A DNA stretch of 64,000 nt, taken from JASHVB01 sp035523995. GTDB taxonomy: Bacteria > Pseudomonadota > Alphaproteobacteria > Acetobacterales > Acetobacteraceae. Position numbers and translations under genes: made by a program. The notes below the pieces were generated by a model. The model saw nothing but the letters and a program-made list of their open reading frames with translations. It was not told the DNA's origin and did no database searches. This document shows, one piece after another, positions 18,279-26,753 of this stretch; the first letter of the stretch is position 1, and each line of letters begins with the position of its first letter. The stretch lies in contig DATKPQ010000089.1 in NCBI GenBank assembly GCA_035523995.1, forward strand, positions 1-64,000, given 5' to 3'.

Positions 18279-19148
18279 ATGGAACTTCTTCTGTTCGACG
18301 CATTCAACGGCCTGATCCAGGGCGCGTTCTATGCGTTGCTGGCCTTGGGCCTGTCGCTCATCATCAGTCTGAATTCGGTGATCAACTTCGCCCATGGCGG
18401 CTTCATGGTCATCGGCGCCTACCTGGCATTCACCTTGGCCCCCTATCTCGGCTTCTGGGGCTCGCTGATCGTTGGCCCAATCCTCGCCGGCGTGCTGGGC
18501 CTGATCGTCGAGCGTGGGCTGATCCGTTTCATGTACTCCCGCCCCGACCCGGTCTACAGCCTGCTGATGACCTTCGGCCTCGCGCTGATCATCGAGGACA
18601 CCGTGCGTTCGATCTGGGGCGCGCAGGGACTGCCGTTCCAGATTCCTGCCGCGCTCGATGCGCCGCTCAGCGCTACCTACTTCTTTCTCACCGGCTACCG
18701 CGTCTTCGTAGTCGGCTCCATCATCCTGGCGACGGTTGCCCTGTTCGCCTTCCTGCGCCTGTCGAATTTCGGCATTCGCATCCGCGCCGGCATCCATGAT
18801 CTCGAGACGGTTTCGGCGCTCGGCGTCAACGTCTACCTGCTGCGGTCCGTCAACTTCGCCATCGGTACCTTGCTCGCCGGTTTCGCCGGCGTGCTCGCGG
18901 CCGGCGTGCTGCAACTCGTGCCGACCATGGGCAACGATGTCATCATGGCCACCTTCGTCGCCATCGTGATCGGCGGCATCGGCAGCCTGCTGGGCAGTGT
19001 GCTGGGCGGCCTGCTGATCGGCCTCGCCGCCGGCATCACCACCGCCTTCTATCCCGATGCCAGCGACGTGGTGATCTACGTCATGATGGCCCTGGTCCTG
19101 ATTGTCCGGCCACGCGGCTTGCTCGGCCAGGAGGGCTTGTTCGAATGA
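18279..19148 (+). CDS. livH: branched-chain amino acid-type ABC transporter permease LivH
   Basis: This is a 289-residue inner-membrane permease with about eight membrane segments. FNGLIQGAFYALLALGLSLI opens the protein and INFAHGGFMVIGAYLAF follows; near the end comes VIGGIGSLLGSVLGGLLIG, the LivHM coupling region that contacts the ATPases. The start at ATG 18279 overlaps nothing; livM overlaps its end by four bases (ATGA). It pairs with LivM to form the channel for the substrate handed over by the upstream binding protein. Confidence 0.93.
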   Translation: MELLLFDAFNGLIQGAFYALLALGLSLIISLNSVINFAHGGFMVIGAYLAFTLAPYLGFWGSLIVGPILAGVLGLIVERGLIRFMYSRPDPVYSLLMTFGLALIIEDTVRSIWGAQGLPFQIPAALDAPLSATYFFLTGYRVFVVGSIILATVALFAFLRLSNFGIRIRAGIHDLETVSALGVNVYLLRSVNFAIGTLLAGFAGVLAAGVLQLVPTMGNDVIMATFVAIVIGGIGSLLGSVLGGLLIGLAAGITTAFYPDASDVVIYVMMALVLIVRPRGLLGQEGLFE

Positions 19149-20149
19149 GCCGCCGCATCGTCGCCAACGGCATCGTCTGGCTGTTGTTGCTGACCGTGCC
19201 GTGGTGGCTGCCGGTGGTCGGGGGCTACACCGCCTTGGGATCGCGCGTCCTGGTCTATGCGCTCGGCGCGATGGGACTGAATCTGTTGCTCGGCTTCACC
19301 GGCTGCATGTCGTTCGGCGAGGCCGCGTATTTCGGTCTCGGCGGCTATGGCACTGGCCTGCTGCTGATGCACGTCACGCACAACACCTGGGCCGCGGTGA
19401 CCTTCGGCATGCTGCTGGGTGGCTTCGCCGCGTTCGCCTTCGGTCCGCTGGTGATGCGCCGCCGCGGCATCTACTTCGCCATGATCACCGTAGCCATCGG
19501 CCAGATCTTCTATTTCGTCGCGGACCGCTGGAACAATTTGACTGGCGGCGAGGACGGGCTGATGGGATTTTCCCGCCAGCCATTGCATTTCGGCTCCACA
19601 ATCGTGCCGTTGAGCGCCGTTCCCTTCTACTACTTCGTGTTGCTCTTTTTTGCCCTTGGTTCCGGCGCCATCGCGCTGCTGCTTTACTCGCCGCTCGGCC
19701 ACACCTTCGTGGCGATCCGCGAGAACCGCCGCCGCGCGCAGTTCCTGGGCATCCACGTCGAACGCTATGTGTGGGCATCCTTCGCCATCGCCGGATTGAT
19801 CGCCGGCCTGGCCGGGGCACTGAACGCGCTGCAGAACAACTTCATGTCCCCCGCCAATTTGTACTGGGTCGAATCCGGCAACCTGGTGATCATGGCCGTG
19901 CTTGGCGGCATGCGCAGCTTCTGGGGGCCGCTGGTCGGGTCCATCATCTTCATCGCTATCCAGGACTACGTCAGCACCATCTTTCCCAACAACTGGGAGA
20001 GCTTCATCGGCATACTGTTCATTGCCGCGGTCGTGTTCTTTCCCAACGGGGTTCTCGGCTTCATTCGCCGCCGCGCCAGGACTGTCACAAAGACTCTAAT
20101 GCCTGCATCCACCGAAGCACGAGAAACGCATGAGCCTGTTGCGACTTAA
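19145..20149 (+). CDS. livM: branched-chain amino acid-type ABC transporter permease LivM
   Basis: This is a 334-residue second permease. It has about nine hydrophobic segments, with ALGAMGLNLLLGFTGCMSFG and AAYFGLGGYGTGLLLM near residues 40-75, and RENRRRAQFLGIHVERYVW, the cytoplasmic EAA-like loop. The C-terminus is a positively charged tail. Its start overlaps livH by 4 bp and its last 20 bp overlap livG, consistent with tight translational coupling. Confidence 0.93.
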   Translation: MSRRIVANGIVWLLLLTVPWWLPVVGGYTALGSRVLVYALGAMGLNLLLGFTGCMSFGEAAYFGLGGYGTGLLLMHVTHNTWAAVTFGMLLGGFAAFAFGPLVMRRRGIYFAMITVAIGQIFYFVADRWNNLTGGEDGLMGFSRQPLHFGSTIVPLSAVPFYYFVLLFFALGSGAIALLLYSPLGHTFVAIRENRRRAQFLGIHVERYVWASFAIAGLIAGLAGALNALQNNFMSPANLYWVESGNLVIMAVLGGMRSFWGPLVGSIIFIAIQDYVSTIFPNNWESFIGILFIAAVVFFPNGVLGFIRRRARTVTKTLMPASTEARETHEPVAT

Positions 20150-20879
20150 TAACATATCGCGTTTGTTCGGCCGGCTGATCGCGTTGCAGGACATCGAGCT
20201 GGAGATGGATGAAGGCTCGCTGTTCGCCGTGATCGGCCCCAATGGCGCCGGCAAGACCACGCTGTTCAACCTGATCAGCGGCTACTTTCCGGCCTCCAGT
20301 GGCGAGATCTGGTTCGACGGCCGCCAGATCAATCGCATGAACGCGGCCGATCGTGTCGCGCTCGGGCTGGTGCGCACATTCCAGATCACCGAGATCTTTC
20401 CCGACCTGTCGGTGTTCGAAAACGTCCGCATCGGTGTCGAGGCGCAAACGCGGTGCAGCGCGCGCCCCTGGCCCAGCCGGGCGCTGATGCGTCAGATCCA
20501 CGACCGTGTTGACGAATTGCTGGAAACCACCGGTCTCACCGCGCAAGCCGACCGCACCGTCAGCGAGTTGGCTCACGGCGACCAGCGCGTGGTGGAAGTG
20601 ACGATGGCGCTCAGCCGCCGCCCGCGCCTGTTGTTGCTGGACGAGCCGACCGCGGGGATGGGCAGCGAAGAAACCGAACACATGGTCAGCCTGATCCGCA
20701 ACCTGCACGCGCGGCAAAACCTCAGCATCTTGTTCATAGAGCATGACATGGACCTGGTGTTCGGCCTCGCCGACCGGATCACGGTTTTGAACTACGGCAA
20801 GGTGCTGGCGACCGGCACGCCGCGGGAGGTCGCGGCCGATCCCGCGGTGCAAGCGGCTTATTTGGGAGAAGGCGAGTGA
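20130..20879 (+). CDS. livG: branched-chain amino acid-type ABC transporter ATPase LivG
   Basis: This is a 249-residue ATPase. Walker A GPNGAGKT is at residues 36-43; ELAHGDQRVVEVTMAL is the LivG-type signature (HGDQ instead of SGGQ), followed by Walker B LLLLDEPTAGM and the switch His in IEHDMDLVFGLADRI. It hydrolyses ATP on the cytoplasmic face and pairs with LivF. It overlaps livM by 20 bp and livF by 4 bp. Confidence 0.94.
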   Translation: MSLLRLNNISRLFGRLIALQDIELEMDEGSLFAVIGPNGAGKTTLFNLISGYFPASSGEIWFDGRQINRMNAADRVALGLVRTFQITEIFPDLSVFENVRIGVEAQTRCSARPWPSRALMRQIHDRVDELLETTGLTAQADRTVSELAHGDQRVVEVTMALSRRPRLLLLDEPTAGMGSEETEHMVSLIRNLHARQNLSILFIEHDMDLVFGLADRITVLNYGKVLATGTPREVAADPAVQAAYLGEGE

Positions 20880-21589
20880 GCGCCCCGATCCTGCGCGCCG
20901 AGAACCTGCAGACCTTCTACGGCAAGAGCCACATCCTGCATGGCGTGTCGCTGGATATTGCCGAAGGCGAGATTATCACGCTTCTCGGCCGGAATGGCGC
21001 CGGCAAGACCACCACCTTGCGCAGCCTGACCGGACTGACGCCCGCGCGCGACGGCCGGGTAGAAATCTTCGGCCAGGAGACCACTCGTTGGCGCGCCTAT
21101 GAGGTGGCCCGGCTGGGCGTGGGCTACGTGCCGGAAGGACGCCGCATCTTTCCCAACCTGACGGTGCTGGAAAACCTGTCCGTGCCGGTGAAGCGGCCGG
21201 GACCCTGGACGATCCCCCGCATCTTTGAATTGTTCCCCAACCTTGACGCGCGGCGCGATAGCTGGGCGCGGCAGCTTTCCGGCGGCGAGCAAGAAATGCT
21301 GGCGATCGCAAGGGCGCTGCTCGTGAACCCGAAGCTGCTGCTACTGGACGAGCCCTCGCAGGGCCTGGCGCCGCTGCTGGTGCGCGACGTGTTCCGCGTG
21401 GTGACCTCGATGCGGGCAGAGGGCATCTCGATCCTGCTGGTAGAGCAGAATGCGAAGTTCGGGCTGGAGGTGGCGGATCGGGTCTACGTACTGAACGACG
21501 GCAAGGTGGTCCACACAGGGCAGGCACGGGACCTGGCGCGCGACCAGACGCGTGTGCGCGCGCTGGCGGGCGCGGGCGCCAGCGACTGA
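20876..21589 (+). CDS. livF: branched-chain amino acid-type ABC transporter ATPase LivF
   Basis: This is a 237-residue ATPase and the last gene of the importer operon. Walker A GRNGAGKT (38-45), YVPEGRRIFPNLTVLENL (LivF hallmark), signature QLSGGEQEMLAIARAL, Walker B LLLLDEPSQGLAPL and VEQNAKFGLEVADRVYVL are all present. It begins at a GTG that overlaps the livG stop (GTGA). Confidence 0.94.
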   Translation: MSAPILRAENLQTFYGKSHILHGVSLDIAEGEIITLLGRNGAGKTTTLRSLTGLTPARDGRVEIFGQETTRWRAYEVARLGVGYVPEGRRIFPNLTVLENLSVPVKRPGPWTIPRIFELFPNLDARRDSWARQLSGGEQEMLAIARALLVNPKLLLLDEPSQGLAPLLVRDVFRVVTSMRAEGISILLVEQNAKFGLEVADRVYVLNDGKVVHTGQARDLARDQTRVRALAGAGASD

Positions 21590-21799
21590 GGGCGCGGCGG
21601 ACGGCTGACTCGATTTCTTCATGCCCCACGGCGCCGCGTCCGACCGGAAGAACTTGACACGGCGCGGCGTTGTGCTGCCAGACTGACTGCGGAACGTCAG
21701 GGATATCCCAGCGCTGCTCCGCTTGACCGTGCCGATTTGTCCGAACATGCCTCCTGCCCCTCGTGCCGGTGTTTTCCGGCTGGGCTGGGCGGAGCTTGG

Positions 21800-23188
21800 A
21801 TGATGACGCTGACGGAGTGCGGCAATACACCCATGACAGGCCGGAAGCGGCTGCACGTGATCACCTGGGGCTGCCAGATGAACGTGTATGACAGCGCGCG
21901 CATGGCCGACGTTCTGGCACCGCTCGGTTATGCGCCGGCCTCGGCACCCGACGGCGCCGACATGGTGATTCTGAACACCTGCCACATCCGGGAGAAGGCG
22001 GCGGAGAAGGTCTTTTCCGAACTCGGCCGCCTGCGCCGGATGCAGGAAGCGAAAGCGGCAGCGGGTGGGCGGATGATCCTGGCCGTTGCCGGCTGCGTGG
22101 CCCAGGCCGAGGGTGCGGAAATCCTGGCCCGCGCGCCCTATGTGGACATCGTATTTGGGCCGCAGACCTATCACCGCCTGCCGGAAATGGTGGCGCGGGC
22201 GTCGCGTGCCGCCGGCGCGGTGATCGACACCGATTTTCCCGCGGAGCAGAAATTCGATCTGCTGCCGGAGGCCGGGGCGCCGCAGGGCGTGTGCGCGTTC
22301 CTGACCATCCAGGAGGGCTGCGACCGATTCTGCAGCTTCTGCGTGGTGCCCTACACCCGTGGCGCCGAACAAAGCCGCCCAGCCGCCGCAGTGATCGCCG
22401 AGGCAAAGCGGCTGGCCGCGCAAGGCGCGCGGGAGATCACGCTGCTTGGCCAGAACGTGAATGCCTGGCATGGCGAGGCACCGGATGGCAGTACCTGGGG
22501 TCTTGGCCGGCTGATCCGGGAACTCGCCGAACTGCCGGGGCTGCTGCGGCTGCGCTACACCACGTCGCATCCGCGCGACATGACGGAGGAACTGATCGCG
22601 GCACATCGGGACGTGCCTGTCCTGATGCCGTTCCTGCATCTGCCGGTGCAGTCGGGCTCCGACCTGGTGCTGACGGCGATGAACCGCAGGCACACGGCGG
22701 CGGCCTACCTGCGGATCGTGGAGAAGTTGCGGACGGCGCGGCCGGATATCGCGCTGTCGTCGGATTTCATCGTCGGACACCCTGGTGAGAAGGATGCCGA
22801 TTTCGCGGGCACGCTGGCTTTGGTGCGGCAGGTTGGCTTCGCCCAGGCGTACAGCTTCCGCTATTCGGCCCGCCCGGGGACGCCGGCCGCCGGCGCGGCC
22901 AACCAGGTGCCCGAAGCGGAGAAAGAAGTGCGGCTGGCCGAACTCCAGGCGCTGCTGCGCGAGCAGCAAGGCCGGTTCAATGCAGGGTGCGTGGGGCTGA
23001 CGCTGCCGGTGCTGTTTACCGGACCTGGGCGCCATCCTGGCCAAATCGCCGGCCGTTCACCATTTCTTCAACCGGTCCATGTAACCGGTCCTGCGGGACT
23101 GGTAGGGACGGAAACGGAGGTGGCGGTCGTCGCCGCGCTCCCCAATTCTTTGTCTGCAACCCTGGTACAGGAGCGAGCCTGCGCTTGA
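21800..23188 (+). CDS. miaB: tRNA-2-methylthio-N6-dimethylallyladenosine synthase
   Basis: This is a 462-residue radical-SAM methylthiotransferase that adds a methylthio group to i6A37 of tRNAs. The auxiliary [4Fe-4S] cluster is held by Cys25, Cys61 and Cys99 (WGCQMN, NTCHIRE, AGCVAQ) and the radical-SAM cluster by Cys174, Cys178 and Cys181 (CDRFCSFC). A TRAM domain forms the last 65 residues. GGAG six bases before the ATG at 21800 supports this start; ATG 21803 or 21833 are possible, and the frame is open upstream. It begins the miaB-phoH-ybeY-corC group, the usual alphaproteobacterial order. Confidence 0.95.
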   Translation: MMTLTECGNTPMTGRKRLHVITWGCQMNVYDSARMADVLAPLGYAPASAPDGADMVILNTCHIREKAAEKVFSELGRLRRMQEAKAAAGGRMILAVAGCVAQAEGAEILARAPYVDIVFGPQTYHRLPEMVARASRAAGAVIDTDFPAEQKFDLLPEAGAPQGVCAFLTIQEGCDRFCSFCVVPYTRGAEQSRPAAAVIAEAKRLAAQGAREITLLGQNVNAWHGEAPDGSTWGLGRLIRELAELPGLLRLRYTTSHPRDMTEELIAAHRDVPVLMPFLHLPVQSGSDLVLTAMNRRHTAAAYLRIVEKLRTARPDIALSSDFIVGHPGEKDADFAGTLALVRQVGFAQAYSFRYSARPGTPAAGAANQVPEAEKEVRLAELQALLREQQGRFNAGCVGLTLPVLFTGPGRHPGQIAGRSPFLQPVHVTGPAGLVGTETEVAVVAALPNSLSATLVQERACA

Positions 23189-24240
23189 GCCAAAGCACTC
23201 TGATTGCGACTTCCACCCCCCCTGCGTCCGGCGGCAAGGCCGTGACTCTCCAATTCTCCGACAACACGCTGTTGCCACTCTTGCTTGGCGACCATGACCG
23301 GCACCTGGTGCGAATCGAGCAAGCACTGGGCGTGCGGCTGTCATGCCGAGGCAACCGGGTGGCGATCGCCGGCGATTCAGCACGCGTCGATGCGGCCCAG
23401 AGCATGCTGCAAGGGCTGTGGCGGCGACTGGAACGGGGGGAAAGCGTTGGCCGGTCTGAGGTGGAAACGGCAATCCGGCTGGCGGAGGCGGACAGCGACC
23501 CGAGGTTGCCGCTGTCGGACCTGCCGGCGATTCGTACGCGGCGTGGGTCGGTGGCGGCGCGGAGTGCAGGGCAGGCGGCGTATATGGAGGCGCTGGCCAA
23601 TCACGACATGGTGTTCGGTGTCGGCCCCGCGGGTACCGGCAAGACCTATCTGGCGGTCGCGCAAGCAGTGGCGATGCTGCAGGCGGGGCGGGTGGACCGT
23701 ATCGTGCTGTCCCGTCCGGCGGTGGAGGCGGGCGAGCGCCTGGGCTTCCTGCCTGGCGACATGAAAGAGAAGGTCGATCCCTACCTGCGTCCGCTGTATG
23801 ATGCGCTGCATGACATGCTGCCGGGGGAGCAAGTGATCCGGCGGTTGAGCAATGGCGAGATCGAGGTCGCGCCACTGGCTTTCATGCGCGGTCGTACGCT
23901 GGCGCACTGCTACGCGATCCTGGACGAGGCGCAGAACACGTCCGCAGCGCAGATGAAGATGTGGCTGACGCGGATGGGCGAAGGCACTCGGATGGTGGTG
24001 ACCGGCGACCTGACGCAGGTGGACCTGCCGCCGGGCGTGACCTCCGGGCTGCGGGATGCGCTGGACACGCTGGAAGGCATTCCGGGCATCGGTGTGGTGC
24101 GGTTCGACAAGCGGGACGTGGTGCGGCATCCGCTGGTGGCGCAGATCGTGGATGCCTACGACCAACGGGCGGCAGCGCAGGTGGACAAGCGGCGTGAGGC
24201 GCGGCGGTCGCGGGATGGAGCGGAGTCCGTCGGGAAATGA
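23185..24240 (+). CDS. PhoH-like P-loop ATPase/RNase-associated protein
   Basis: This is a 351-residue PhoH-family (YbeZ-type) ATPase. An N-terminal KH-like region (residues about 20-80) precedes Walker A GPAGTGKT (147-154), SRPAVEAGERLGFLPGD, Walker B YAILDEAQN and the GDLTQVDLP switch. The start appears to be a TTG whose last bases overlap the miaB stop (TTGA), with AGGAG about 12 bases upstream; no better start gives the canonical N-terminus. YbeZ works with YbeY in RNA processing, and ybeY follows after a 231-bp gap. Confidence 0.9.
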   Translation: MSQSTLIATSTPPASGGKAVTLQFSDNTLLPLLLGDHDRHLVRIEQALGVRLSCRGNRVAIAGDSARVDAAQSMLQGLWRRLERGESVGRSEVETAIRLAEADSDPRLPLSDLPAIRTRRGSVAARSAGQAAYMEALANHDMVFGVGPAGTGKTYLAVAQAVAMLQAGRVDRIVLSRPAVEAGERLGFLPGDMKEKVDPYLRPLYDALHDMLPGEQVIRRLSNGEIEVAPLAFMRGRTLAHCYAILDEAQNTSAAQMKMWLTRMGEGTRMVVTGDLTQVDLPPGVTSGLRDALDTLEGIPGIGVVRFDKRDVVRHPLVAQIVDAYDQRAAAQVDKRREARRSRDGAESVGK

Positions 24241-24471
24241 GTGGGTCGACTGATAGGGGCGGGATCGAACCGCTGCTACACAAGTCCGGGACGCGATCGA
24301 GACGTGGATCGAGGCGGCCCCTGATCTGGGCCACGCAATTCCTGTGCCCTCGCGGCATTAGGTTTTAGATGCGGCGCACTAGGCGAATGCAAGGGAGACG
24401 TTGATCTTTGCGGAGGCTTTCGAGGCGAGGGGAGGAAATGCTCCCCCCGCCCCGACGGCACCAACGTCAGG
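24241..24471. other. unusual 231-bp gap between phoH and ybeY
   Basis: phoH and ybeY are usually adjacent or overlapping, but here they are separated. The stretch contains no frame I can assign. It resembles remnants rather than a gene, and may be an insertion scar. Confidence 0.4.
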
Positions 24472-24930
24472 ATGATGGAACCTGGAAGTAGATGCCCCGC
24501 GCAAGCGGGGAACCGGAACGTTGAGGTAATCGTCGTCGAGCCGGCGTGGCGTCGGCTGGTGCCTGGGGCGGCGGCGGTGGCCGCCCGTGCGGCGCTCGCC
24601 GCGGGCGTCAGGGCGGGGACCGTGGTGCTGGCCGCCGACCGGACCGTGCGGCGGCTGAACGCGCGACATCGCGGGCGCAACAAGCCGACCAATGTGCTGA
24701 CTTACGAGCAGCCGGCGCCGGAAATGATTCTGGCGCTGGGCGTGGTGCGGCGGGAAGCTGCCGCGGCGTCCCGCCGGCCGGCGCACCATTTGGCGCACCT
24801 GGTGGTGCATGGCGCGCTGCATTTGGCGGGCCATGACCATCTGGCCGCGGGTGAGGCCCGCCGCATGGAGCAAGCCGAGGCTCGAATCCTGCACCGGCTG
24901 CGTGTTCCCAACCCATGGAAACGCGCATGA
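24472..24930 (+). CDS. ybeY: endoribonuclease YbeY (rRNA maturation factor)
   Basis: This is a 152-residue metalloprotein needed for 16S rRNA 3'-end maturation and ribosome quality control. The zinc site is HGALHLAGHDH with His113, His117 and His123; the upstream NKPTNVLTYE is the family's other landmark. The stretch between them (EMILALGVVRREAAAASRRP) is shorter and more Ala/Arg-rich than in E. coli YbeY. Start choice is uncertain: two ATGs are in tandem at 24472. Its stop overlaps the corC start (ATGA). Confidence 0.88.
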   Translation: MMEPGSRCPAQAGNRNVEVIVVEPAWRRLVPGAAAVAARAALAAGVRAGTVVLAADRTVRRLNARHRGRNKPTNVLTYEQPAPEMILALGVVRREAAAASRRPAHHLAHLVVHGALHLAGHDHLAAGEARRMEQAEARILHRLRVPNPWKRA

Positions 24931-25832
24931 GCGGCGCCGCCATCCGTCCGGCCCTATGGACGCGATTGCTAGCGTTGGTCGGGCGTCGGCATGCCGAACC
25001 CTCCTTGCGCGAGTCGATTGCCGAGCTGGTACAGGAGGCAGCGGACGCTCAGGTGCTGCCGGGCGAACCGCCGGAACTGGATCGGCACGAGCGGCTGCTG
25101 ATCGCCAATGTGCTGCGCCTGCGCGAGACCACTGCTGCCGACGTCATGGTGCCACGCGCCGACATCATCGCGATCGGGGTTGATGCCACCTTGGCGGAGA
25201 CGATCGAATTGTTCCGCACCGACGGGCACTCGCGTGTGCCGGTGTATCGCGAGCAATTGGACGACGTGGTGGGCATGATCCACCTGAAGGACGTGTTCGC
25301 CTATGTCGGGCGCGCGGAGGCGTTCTCGATAGAGGCGATCATGCGCAAGCCGCTGCTGATCGCGCCACAATTGCCGGTGCTGGACCTGCTGGCGCAGATG
25401 CGGCTGCAGCGCATGCACCTGGCGCTGGTGGTGGACGAATACGGCGGGATCGACGGGCTGGTGACGATCGAGGACCTGGTGGAGACGATCACCGGCGACA
25501 TCGCCGACGAGCATGACGATGCCGAGATGCCGATGGTGACTGAACGTCCGGACGGCTCGCTGGATGTGAATGCACGGTTGCCGGTGGAGGCGTTTGAGGA
25601 GAAGCTGGGCCCGGTGCTGAGCGAGGATGAGCGGGATTCGGATATCCATACCGTGGGAGGCTTGGTGTTCACCCTGGCCGGACGGGTGCCGGCGAAGGGC
25701 GAGGTGGTGAGCCACCCATCGGGGCTGGAGTTCCGCGTGCTGGATGCTGACCCGCGGCATATTCGGCGGGTGCGGGTCAGGCGGCCTCCGGCGGAAGGGG
25801 AGATGGCGAAGGAGCAGGCGGCGGCGGAGTAG
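24927..25832 (+). CDS. CBS-domain CorC/HlyC-family protein
   Basis: This is a 301-residue cytoplasmic protein of the CorC/HlyC (TlyC) group. It begins at ATG 24927, sharing an ATGA overlap with ybeY. After an N-terminal helix come two CBS domains (VMVPRADIIAIGVDATLAET and MRKPLLIAPQLPVLDLLAQM), then the transporter-associated CorC_HlyC domain, which contains EDERDSDIHTVGGLVFTLAG. Such proteins are linked to divalent-metal efflux. The usual next gene, apolipoprotein N-acyltransferase, is absent here. Confidence 0.9.
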   Translation: MSGAAIRPALWTRLLALVGRRHAEPSLRESIAELVQEAADAQVLPGEPPELDRHERLLIANVLRLRETTAADVMVPRADIIAIGVDATLAETIELFRTDGHSRVPVYREQLDDVVGMIHLKDVFAYVGRAEAFSIEAIMRKPLLIAPQLPVLDLLAQMRLQRMHLALVVDEYGGIDGLVTIEDLVETITGDIADEHDDAEMPMVTERPDGSLDVNARLPVEAFEEKLGPVLSEDERDSDIHTVGGLVFTLAGRVPAKGEVVSHPSGLEFRVLDADPRHIRRVRVRRPPAEGEMAKEQAAAE

Positions 25833-25874
25833 CGGACGACTGACGGCGCCTGGGTTCTTGTTAAAGGCTGGTTT

Positions 25875-26153
25875 TCATATGGCTGATCGCGGCCCCTGTA
25901 TTAAAGGCTGCCCTTCAGCACCCGCCCCGCGCGCTTTGAGACGGGTCGTCGCGCGTTCCCGTTCCCCTATTGGCACGAACGGGATAATGGAATTGTCTGC
26001 AAGCTCCTGCGGCGTGCGGCCAAGAAATTCGGCGAATCGCGTATCGGTAAACAGCACCGTGCTGTCTTGATTGATCAAACAGCCACGGTGAACGCGAGCA
26101 AGGGTTCCGGCATCGTTCAGGTTGGCATCGCCCGGGTGAATGTCGCCTAGCCG
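25875..26153 (-). pseudogene. PAS-domain fragment
   Basis: On the minus strand an open frame without an ATG start runs from an in-frame TAG at 26154 to 25875. It reads RGCLINQDSTVLFTDTRFAE followed by FLGRTPQELADNSIIPFV and GERERATTRLKARG, a recognisable PAS core (strand, the FAEFLGRTPQEL helix and the FVP...ERER loop). No downstream catalytic or output domain exists, and the N-terminus is lost, so it is a relic of a sensory protein. A TTG at 26078 could start a 67-residue peptide. Confidence 0.6.
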
Positions 26154-26273
26154 CTACAGCTTTCCGATTGTACGTCTGCTCACAAGGATTTGACGCCGCG
26201 GGATCGCAGTCTTTGGCCTGACGGCATCAACCTAAACCCACGGTCATCCAGCCATATGAACGGGAGCTACGAT

Positions 26274-26753
26274 ATGGTCTCAGTAGTCGAAAAGACTTTG
26301 GTGTCATTGACCATAAACGGCGTCGAACGACAGCTCAGCGTCGCGCCGTGGACCACATTGCTCGACGCACTGCGGGATCACCTCGACCTGACCGGTACGA
26401 AGAAGGGGTGTGACCACGGTCAGTGCGGCGCTTGTACGGTACTGGTGGACGGTCGTCGGATCAATTCCTGCTTGTCGCTCGCAATCATGAAGGATGGCGC
26501 CAGGGTGACGACGATCGAGGGCCTTGCGGCGGACGGGGTGCTGCACCCGCTCCAGCAGGCCTTCATCGATCACGACGCGTTCCAATGCGGCTACTGTACG
26601 CCCGGCCAGATTTGCTCCGCGGCCGGTCTGATCACCGAAGGCAAGGCAAAAAGTGCCGATGAGATTCGCGAGCTGATGAGCGGCAACATCTGCCGCTGCG
26701 GCGCGTATCCCAACATCGTAGCAGCGATCCAGCAGGCGATGGAGGCAGCATGA
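26274..26753 (+). CDS. molybdenum hydroxylase [2Fe-2S] subunit (PaoA/YagT-like)
   Basis: This is a 159-residue ferredoxin-type subunit that relays electrons in a xanthine dehydrogenase-family aldehyde oxidase. Cluster one ligands are Cys46, 51, 54 and 66 (GCDHGQCGACTVLVDG); cluster two ligands are Cys105, 108, 140 and 142 (CGYCTPGQ, NICRCGAYP). The ATG at 26274 has GGGAG seven bases upstream; an upstream ATG (26256) would add six residues. A Tat signal, present in E. coli PaoA, is not evident, so the enzyme may be cytoplasmic. It overlaps the next subunit by 4 bp. Confidence 0.92.
   Translation: MVSVVEKTLVSLTINGVERQLSVAPWTTLLDALRDHLDLTGTKKGCDHGQCGACTVLVDGRRINSCLSLAIMKDGARVTTIEGLAADGVLHPLQQAFIDHDAFQCGYCTPGQICSAAGLITEGKAKSADEIRELMSGNICRCGAYPNIVAAIQQAMEAA

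Noticed and set aside
24261..24271. GGGATCGAACC resembling a tRNA T-arm
   Set aside because: No acceptor stem, anticodon arm or CCA-side pairing could be built around it.
26050..26085. FNR-like TTGAT...ATCAA near 26067
   Set aside because: The half sites are separated by two bases rather than four, so the consensus is not met.
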